Of a stretch of 10,491 bases of DNA, positions 6,358 through 10,491 are shown in pieces. The notes beneath the pieces are model-generated. The model did no database searches. It was not told where the DNA came from and was given only the letters and a program-made list of their open reading frames with translations. The position numbers were made by a program, and so were the translations under genes. This DNA comes from Belnapia sp. Its GTDB lineage: Bacteria > Pseudomonadota > Alphaproteobacteria > Acetobacterales > Acetobacteraceae. The stretch lies in NCBI GenBank assembly GCA_028291445.1, contig JAQGIA010000231.1, forward strand, positions 1-10,491, given 5' to 3'. Every line of letters starts with the position of its first letter. The stretch's first letter is position 1.

Positions 6358-7014
6358 TCACGGCACCGCATCCGCCGAGACGAAGCCGGCGAAATCGGCG
6401 CCGGCCACGCCACCCCGCAGCGGCACGCAGGCAGCCGGCGGCTCGGCCAGGAATTCCACGCCCCGGTCGGCCAGCATCCCCAGTACCCGGTCCAGGTGCC
6501 GCATCGCCCCATTGGGCAGGTCGTGCAGCACCATCAGCACCGGCGCTACCGCCGCCTCGGCCGTGGCCAGCGCCGTCTCCGGCCAGCCATCCGGATCGGC
6601 GAAATCGCGCGGCACCGCATTCCACAGCACCATGGTATGGCCGCCTGCCCGCAGATACGCCGCCGCCGAGGCATTCAGCAGATGCGGCCCGAGCGCCCCG
6701 CCGCCGCCATTCGGCCGGAACAGCCGCAAGGGCTCGCGCAGCCCGCCCAGCAGCGCGTCGGTTGTGGCGATCTCGGCCACCGCCTCGGCACCGCCGCGCC
6801 GGCCGAGCGGGACGCCATGGGTCAGCGTGTGGTTGCCGACCGGATGGCCCGCGGCTCGGGCGCGCTCGGCCAGGGCGCGGGCCGCCGGGTCGCGCAGCTT
6901 CTCGCCGACCACGAAGAACATCGCTGGAATGCGGCGGCGCGCCAGCACCTCCAGCACCAGCGGGGTCACCGTCGGCTCGGGGCCATTATCGAAGCTCAGG
7001 CAGATCGGCTGCAT
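6358..7014 (-). CDS. Polysaccharide deacetylase family protein (NodB/CE4 domain)
   Basis: 218 residues, essentially a bare NodB-homology domain with no signal peptide. CE4 enzymes remove N- or O-acetyl groups from chitin-like, peptidoglycan or exopolysaccharide chains using a metal held by Asp-His-His. Motif 1 is SFDNGPE (7-13): Asp9 fits the catalytic base, but the second, metal-binding Asp of the usual TFDDGP is Asn10. Motif 2 is intact, NHTLTH (61-66; His62 and His66). Motif 3 is altered to LFRPNGGG (98-105, Arg100). Motif 5, VLMVLHDLP, provides His164. The missing ligand and the cytoplasmic location make the activity uncertain; it may be a divergent deacetylase or act on a small molecule. 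The start lies 6 bp after the stop of the PHA depolymerase gene, with GAGGGA inside that gene's end as likely ribosome binding site. The two form an operon. Confidence 0.85.
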   Translation of the reverse strand: MQPICLSFDNGPEPTVTPLVLEVLARRRIPAMFFVVGEKLRDPAARALAERARAAGHPVGNHTLTHGVPLGRRGGAEAVAEIATTDALLGGLREPLRLFRPNGGGGALGPHLLNASAAAYLRAGGHTMVLWNAVPRDFADPDGWPETALATAEAAVAPVLMVLHDLPNGAMRHLDRVLGMLADRGVEFLAEPPAACVPLRGGVAGADFAGFVSADAVP

Positions 7015-7020
7015 CCACCG

Positions 7021-8241
7021 CTATCCCTCATGCGCCTGGATCATCTCCCGCACCCGCGGATAGACCGCCTGGGCATAGCGCCGGCCGCTGAACACGCCGT
7101 AATGGCCGACGCCGGTCTGCAGATGGTGCCGCCGCATGGTCACCGGCACGCTGCGGCAAAGATCGAGCGCCGCCATGGTCTGGCCGATGCCGCAGATATC
7201 GTCCTTCTCGCCCTCGACCGTCATGACGGCGGTGCGGCGGATCGCCTCCGGCCGCACCGGCCGGCCGCGCCAGGTGAGCGTGCCCAGCGGCAGGGAATGC
7301 TCCTGGAACACGGTCCGCACCGTCTCCAGGTAGAATTCCGCCGGCAGGTCCATCACCGCGAAGTATTCGTCGTAGAAGCGCCGGTGCATCGCCGCCTTGG
7401 CCACATGGCCATCCGCCAGGTTCCAGACCTGATCGTTGTGCGCCTTCACATGCCGGTCGAGGTTCATCGCCATGAAGGCGGAAAGCTGCAGGGCGCCCGG
7501 ATAGACCCGCCGCCCGGCGCCCTGGTAGCGGAAGGGCACCTTGTCGATCAGGTTCTTCTCGAACCATTCGATCGGCTTGGTATTGGCCAGCTCGTTCACC
7601 TTGGTCGGGTGCTGGCGGGTGTCGATCGGCCCGGCCATCAGGGTCATGGTGCGGGGCGAGGCGGGGTTGTGGTCCTCGGCCATCATCGAGACGGCGGCCA
7701 ATACCGCGACTACCGGCTGGCAGACCGCCAGCACATGCGCCCCCGGGCCGATCGCTTCGAGGAATTGCATGATATGCTCGACGAACTCGTCGAGGCCGAA
7801 GCGGCCCTCGCTGAGCGGCACGTCGCGGGCATTGTGCCAATCGGTGATGTAGACGTCGTGGTCCTGCAAAAGCACCTGCACCGTGCCACGCAGCAGGGTA
7901 GCGAAGTGGCCGGACATCGGCGCCACCACCAGCACCCGCGGCAGGCGGACGTCCATATCCTTCTTGAAATGCAGCAGACTGGCGAAGGGCGTGGTGGCGA
8001 CCACCTCCTCCTCGACCTCGACCAGCCGGTTGCCGACACGGACCGGGCCAATCTCGAAGGCCGGACGGCGATCCCCGAGGCCGGCATTGCCGAAGACCTC
8101 GAGCGCCCCGCGCAGCAACCGGGCACCCTCGAAGGCCGGATGCGTCGTATCCAGGCGGGACAGCACCCCGCCCATGCCACGGGCCAGCAGCCGCATCGGT
8201 GAAAGCAAATCCTGCCCGGCCTGCAGCATCTGGTAGATCAT
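7021..8241 (-). CDS. phaZ: Intracellular polyhydroxyalkanoate depolymerase
   Basis: 406 residues from the ATG at 8241. It belongs to the alpha/beta-hydrolase family of intracellular PHB depolymerases (PhaZ1 of Ralstonia eutropha), which release 3-hydroxybutyrate units from stored granules. The start was chosen because family members begin with a MxYQ/H...PMRLLA segment, here MIYQMLQAGQDLLSPMRLLA, and AGGGA precedes it. In-frame ATGs at 8277 and 8307 are possible but lack a ribosome binding site. The nucleophile elbow is VCQP with Cys174, the Cys-type lipase box of this family. GPIDTRQHPTKVNELA (204-219) is characteristic. Asp347 (EGEKDD) and His380 (GVGHYGVF) complete the triad, with the same 33-residue Asp-His spacing as PhaZ1. 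No PHA synthase or phasin is in the window. Confidence 0.93.
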   Translation of the reverse strand: MIYQMLQAGQDLLSPMRLLARGMGGVLSRLDTTHPAFEGARLLRGALEVFGNAGLGDRRPAFEIGPVRVGNRLVEVEEEVVATTPFASLLHFKKDMDVRLPRVLVVAPMSGHFATLLRGTVQVLLQDHDVYITDWHNARDVPLSEGRFGLDEFVEHIMQFLEAIGPGAHVLAVCQPVVAVLAAVSMMAEDHNPASPRTMTLMAGPIDTRQHPTKVNELANTKPIEWFEKNLIDKVPFRYQGAGRRVYPGALQLSAFMAMNLDRHVKAHNDQVWNLADGHVAKAAMHRRFYDEYFAVMDLPAEFYLETVRTVFQEHSLPLGTLTWRGRPVRPEAIRRTAVMTVEGEKDDICGIGQTMAALDLCRSVPVTMRRHHLQTGVGHYGVFSGRRYAQAVYPRVREMIQAHEG

Positions 8242-8348
8242 GCGGTCCCTGTCGCGCCGCACCTGCGGCTGGTGCATGGTGACAGCAGACAGCCATTTCG
8301 CAACCATGAACGCACTGCTATCTTTTGCACTGCAGCAAGGAACCCGGC

Positions 8349-9116
8349 ATGTCGGAAACGAAGCGACGCAAACCGGCCCCGGCCAATCCGCCGGTCAAAG
8401 CTGCGACTGACTCGCCCACCGCGGCCGCGGCCGATTTACCCGCTGCGGCCAAGGCCCAGGCGGTGCTGCGGATCAGCAGCCGCAACTACTCCTCCTGGTC
8501 GATGCGTGGCTGGCTGATCCTGCGGCTCTCCGGCCTGCCCTTCCGGACCGAGGTGGTCTCCCTCGACGATCCTTCCACCCGGGCGGAATTGCTGCTGCAA
8601 TCCTCCTCCATCCTCATCCCCAGCCTGGCGCACGATGGGGCCGAGATCTGGGACACCTCCGGGATCGCCGAATACCTGAACGAGTTGCTGCCCGAATCCG
8701 GGCTGCTGCCGGCCGACCGCCTCGCCCGCGCCCGTTGCCGGGCGATCTGCGGCGAGATGCATGCCGGCTTCCATGCGCTGCGTTCATCGCTGCCGATGAA
8801 CCTGCGCGCGGAGGTGCCGGGCTTCACCGTCTGGTCGGCGGCACGATCCGATATCGAGCGGATCTGCGCCCTGTGGCGCGACTGCCTGACGACCTGGGGC
8901 GGGCCCTGGCTGTTCGGCGCACAGCCGAGCGTCGCGGATGCGATGTACGCCCCGGTGGTGCTGCGCTGCCGGACCTATGACGTACCGCTCGATGCCGCCT
9001 GCGAGGACTATGCCAAGACCATCCTCGGCTGGCCGGACGTGCAGGAATGGATCGCTGCGGCCAAGGAGGAACCCGAGGCGCGGATCACCGAGCTGGAATT
9101 CGACGCGGAATTCTGA
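8349..9116 (+). CDS. Glutathione S-transferase family protein
   Basis: 255 residues from the ATG at 8349, preceded by AAGGA at a good distance; a TTG at 8325 is in frame but less likely. The first 37 or so residues are a Pro/Ala/Lys-rich, probably disordered extension absent from ordinary glutathione S-transferases. The thioredoxin-like domain follows: SSRNYSSWSMRGWLILRLSG (about 43-62), the cis-proline in ILIPSLAHDG (Pro91), and the glutathione-binding WDTSGIAEYL (101-110, Ser104). An all-helical C-terminal domain with GEMHAGFHALRSSLPMN and WLFGAQPSVADAMYAP (the N-capping Ser/Asp box) completes the fold. The 'NYSSW' version of the first helix is common in alphaproteobacterial members annotated only as glutathione S-transferase; a Ser would replace the catalytic Cys or Tyr. 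The physiological substrate is unknown. The gene is divergent from phaZ, with a 107-bp gap. Confidence 0.9.
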   Translation: MSETKRRKPAPANPPVKAATDSPTAAAADLPAAAKAQAVLRISSRNYSSWSMRGWLILRLSGLPFRTEVVSLDDPSTRAELLLQSSSILIPSLAHDGAEIWDTSGIAEYLNELLPESGLLPADRLARARCRAICGEMHAGFHALRSSLPMNLRAEVPGFTVWSAARSDIERICALWRDCLTTWGGPWLFGAQPSVADAMYAPVVLRCRTYDVPLDAACEDYAKTILGWPDVQEWIAAAKEEPEARITELEFDAEF

Positions 9117-9119
9117 TGC

Positions 9120-9330
9120 TTAACGCGTCACGGTGACGATACGGCCGAGGCCGGCGGCGATCGACTCCGATGGCGGCCAGGCAGGCCCAGATATCGACCG
9201 AGGCGGCATCCAACACCCGCCTCCAGCCCGGCGACAGCGGTGAAGCCCAGCAGGTTGGTGCTCCAGATCAGCACCGCATCCAGCCGGCCGGCCGCCGCAG
9301 CCTCCCGCACCAGCGTCGCCAACCCTATCG
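9120..9330 (-). pseudogene. Decayed 3' fragment of an Asp/Glu racemase / maleate isomerase family gene
   Basis: Read on the minus strand, three frames join into one sensible C-terminus. From 9322 to about 9213, LATLVREAAAAGRLDAVLI continues into WSTNLLGFTAVAGLEAG. After a +1 shift comes VLDAASVDIWACLAAIGVD, and after a second shift AAGLGRIVTVTR ending at TAA 9120-9122. This matches the end of Asp/Glu/hydantoin racemase superfamily proteins (maleate cis-trans isomerase or arylmalonate decarboxylase type): '...DAVFISCTNLR..DVI..LE..LG.PV..S...' then '...LRLAGID...GRL'. The second catalytic Cys of the CTN motif is Ser here. The N-terminal two thirds are missing; from about 9330 to 9517 I find no continuation and no other gene. 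Two frameshifts, loss of the 5' part and a missing catalytic residue indicate a dead gene. Sequencing error could explain the shifts but not the truncation. Confidence 0.55.
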
Positions 9331-9517
9331 GGCGGCACCGCTCCGGCCGCCGCGGCGCGTCATGGGCTTCCCTTTCGGCGGCCAGGTTTCGGCTTAGCCG
9401 ACCGGCCAGGAGATGCATTCAAGGATCAAGCGGGCAGCCATTTGGCAAGCCGCGATGGTGCTGCTGCTGCGGGACCGCGGGGGCTCCGGCGGCCTCGGCT
9501 TATTGAGTGGCCATGGC

Positions 9518-9925
9518 CTAGCGGCCGCGGCTGTCCCAGGCGCGGCGGCGCGCTTCCTCCTCGCGGCGATTCTCCTCCCAGGCCTGGCGGCGCGCCTCCT
9601 CCTCGCGGCGCTGGAATTCGGGACCACGGCGGCCGTCGTCGCGGCGATCATGGTCGCGGTGCCTGTCGTCGCTCCATCGTCCCTCGTCCCGGCGTCCCGC
9701 GTCCCGGCGTCCTTCATCACGACGACGCTCGGCCTCGATGCGGCCGCGGTCCTGCTCGACGCGGGCACGCTCCTCCTCGGCGCGACGGCGGTCCCAATCG
9801 GCGCGGGCGCGGTTCTCCTCGTCCTGGCGGCGGTTGCGGTCGTCGTCGCGCCAGGGCTGCGCCTGGCCGAGGACAGGCGGCAAGGTGAGGACGGCAAGGA
9901 TGGCGATGACACTGCGGCGTCGCAT
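9518..9925 (-). CDS. Secreted Arg/Glu/Asp-rich repetitive protein (unknown function)
   Basis: 135 residues from the ATG at 9925, which has GGAGG seven bases upstream (CGGAGGCCTTC) and starts a signal peptide: MRRR, hydrophobic residues 5-20, and GQA before the likely cleavage at about residue 22. The frame is open further upstream to 10180, but that stretch merely translates the tRNA remnant. The mature part is almost entirely Arg, Glu, Asp and Ala with short repeats, for example two copies of RREEEARRxAW 14 residues apart near the C-terminus and GRRDA/GRRDE further up. It should be periplasmic, highly charged, and either helical or disordered. I recognise no family; similar charged proteins in related bacteria are called hypothetical. 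The opposite strand is also open (9413-9961), an effect of the repeated G+C-rich codons. Confidence 0.65.
   Translation of the reverse strand: MRRRSVIAILAVLTLPPVLGQAQPWRDDDRNRRQDEENRARADWDRRRAEEERARVEQDRGRIEAERRRDEGRRDAGRRDEGRWSDDRHRDHDRRDDGRRGPEFQRREEEARRQAWEENRREEEARRRAWDSRGR
9534..9617. repeat. 42-bp tandem repeat (two copies) inside the Arg-rich gene
   Basis: Copies at 9534-9575 and 9576-9617 both begin TCCCAGGC and share the blocks GGCGGCGCGC and TCCTCCTCGCGGCG. They encode two RREEEARRxAW units. A shorter exact direct repeat, CGTCCCGGCGTCC, occurs at 9685-9697 and 9700-9712. Confidence 0.7.
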
Positions 9926-10131
9926 GAAGGCCTCCGGGACGGCTGGACCGGGCTGAAATGACGGTCGCGGTCCAACGCAGGAAGCGCCGCCTCGGCGGCA
10001 TCGATGTGGCGGCGCGGTGGTGGAGATCGGGCAAACGGCAAGCTCAACGGCCGGTGAAGCGGCGTCCGGACGGGGCGGTGCGGGGGTGGGGAAAGCCGCC
10101 GGCCCGATCACTCGGAAACCGGCGGAAACCT
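9926..10131. other. Intergenic region between the tRNA remnant and the Arg-rich gene
   Basis: About 200 bases without a supported gene. Just downstream of the tRNA remnant on the minus strand there is a short direct repeat, GGTTTCCG-CC-GGTTTCCG (about 10112-10129). I see no terminator with a T-run. Confidence 0.4.
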
Positions 10132-10179
<48 letters not shown>

Positions 10180-10349
10180 CGAAGATAACGGTTTTCCTGG
10201 CTTCGCCCAGGCTTTCCCAGCATAGCTAACCTGCCTTTAGATCAAAGGGTTACGCGGTATCGTGTCTTTCCCGATCTTACCGGGAATCGCCTCGGTTTCG
10301 CGCCTCTGACTGACATGGCGCTGACACGGGGCTGGCGGAGCGGACCAAA
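10180..10349. promoter_or_regulatory. att-flanking and integrase upstream region with small inverted repeats
   Basis: There is no gene here. The region contains the inverted repeat CCTGG-CTTCGC-CCAGG (10196-10211), a tRNA D-arm-like stretch on the minus strand (10228-10211), and TTCCCG-N7-CGGGAA (10268-10286), which lies 63 bases before the integrase ATG. These may be integrase arm sites or operator sequences. No clear -35/-10 pair was recognised. Confidence 0.35.
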
Positions 10350-10491
10350 ATGCCGAAGCTGACCAAGCGAATTGTGGATGCCGCCGCGACGGCTGAAAAC
10401 GGCCGCCAAGCCTTGATCTGGGATAGCGAGGTGAAGGGTTTCGGACTGCGGGTCACCGCCGCCGGCACGAAGGCCTACATCCTGAACTACC
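10350..10491 (+). CDS. Tyrosine-type site-specific integrase, N-terminus (arm-binding domain)
   Basis: Starts at the ATG at 10350 with GGAG about 10 bases upstream, and continues past the right edge; 47 codons are visible. MPKLTKRIVDAA, then a segment ending LIWDSEVKGFGLRV and TAAGTKAYILNY, are the hallmark of the N-terminal arm-type DNA-binding domain (DUF4102 and relatives) of phage and genomic-island tyrosine recombinases. The catalytic domain (Arg...His-x-x-Arg...Tyr) lies outside the window, so completeness cannot be judged. The gene is transcribed away from the tRNA-Ala-derived att site, into the presumed element. Confidence 0.88.
   Translation, partial: MPKLTKRIVDAAATAENGRQALIWDSEVKGFGLRVTAAGTKAYILNY

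Noticed and set aside
5088..6512. 474-codon minus-strand open frame opposite the nitronate monooxygenase
   Set aside because: Composition is that of a reverse-strand shadow (Gly/Arg/Ala-rich) with no family resemblance.
6232..8202. 656-codon plus-strand open frame across the deacetylase and phaZ genes
   Set aside because: It is Arg/His/Gln-rich with no domain, and lies antisense to two genes with intact catalytic motifs.
8296..8324. TTCGCA / TATCTT as a promoter for the glutathione S-transferase gene
   Set aside because: Only four of six bases match in each box with a 16-bp gap; not distinguishable from chance.
9126..9138. CGTCAC-G-GTGACG palindrome downstream of the glutathione S-transferase
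   Set aside because: A one-base loop cannot form a terminator, and the sequence falls within the coding remnant of the racemase-type pseudogene.
9413..9961. 182-codon plus-strand open frame rich in Ala, Val and Leu, looking like a membrane protein
   Set aside because: The hydrophobic look comes from reading the Arg/Glu codons of the secreted repeat protein backwards; it has no good ribosome binding site, while the minus-strand gene has a signal peptide and GGAGG.

Overview
The window is high-GC DNA (roughly two thirds G+C by eye) with strong G/C preference at third codon positions. It looks like an alphaproteobacterial chromosome, most likely Acetobacteraceae/Rhodospirillales (Roseomonas-like). 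This placement rests on base composition, the style of the proteins, an intracellular poly(3-hydroxyalkanoate) depolymerase and an alphaproteobacterial-type tRNA-Ala(GGC) 3' segment. No taxonomic marker gene is present, so it is an inference.

Layout. (1) 1-1225, minus strand: a thiolase gene followed 5 bp later by the first 17 codons of its DUF35/OB-fold partner, which runs off the left edge. (2) 1316-1660, minus: a small stand-alone HNH endonuclease with a GTG start and a strong Shine-Dalgarno sequence. (3) 1776-3002, plus: a family III (CaiB/BaiF) CoA-transferase, separated by a large G+C-rich hairpin from (4) 3093-3797, minus: a secreted PEP-CTERM protein. (5) 3798-4113: a 316-bp AT-rich intergenic region holding a sigma-54-like -24/-12 element, an IHF-like site and a 7-bp inverted repeat, all arranged as if to drive the PEP-CTERM gene. 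(6) 4114-6344, plus: a class I/II aminotransferase overlapping a class I nitronate monooxygenase by 4 bp (ATGA). (7) 6358-8241, minus: PHA depolymerase (PhaZ type, Cys nucleophile) followed after 6 bp by a NodB-type polysaccharide deacetylase. (8) 8349-9116, plus: a glutathione S-transferase-like protein, divergent from PhaZ. (9) 9120-9330, minus: a decayed fragment of an Asp/Glu-racemase/maleate-isomerase family gene, readable only by switching between three frames. (10) 9518-9925, minus: a secreted Arg/Glu-rich repetitive protein. (11) 10132-10491: the 3' 48 bases of a tRNA-Ala(GGC) gene on the minus strand, then a tyrosine integrase whose first 47 codons are in the window. This reads as the edge of an integrated genomic island or prophage that continues to the right.

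How the genes work together. The left two thirds is mostly housekeeping or accessory catabolism: acyl-CoA handling (thiolase/DUF35, CoA-transferase), amino-group and nitronate chemistry, and storage-polymer mobilisation. The right 1.4 kb is an accessory, decaying stretch leading into an integrated element. The two places most worth a second look are the sigma-54-type control region of the PEP-CTERM gene, which would link this orphan sorting substrate to the RpoN-dependent regulation known for PEP-CTERM/exosortase systems, and the island junction inside tRNA-Ala. No CRISPR array, complete insertion sequence, rRNA or intact tRNA was found.
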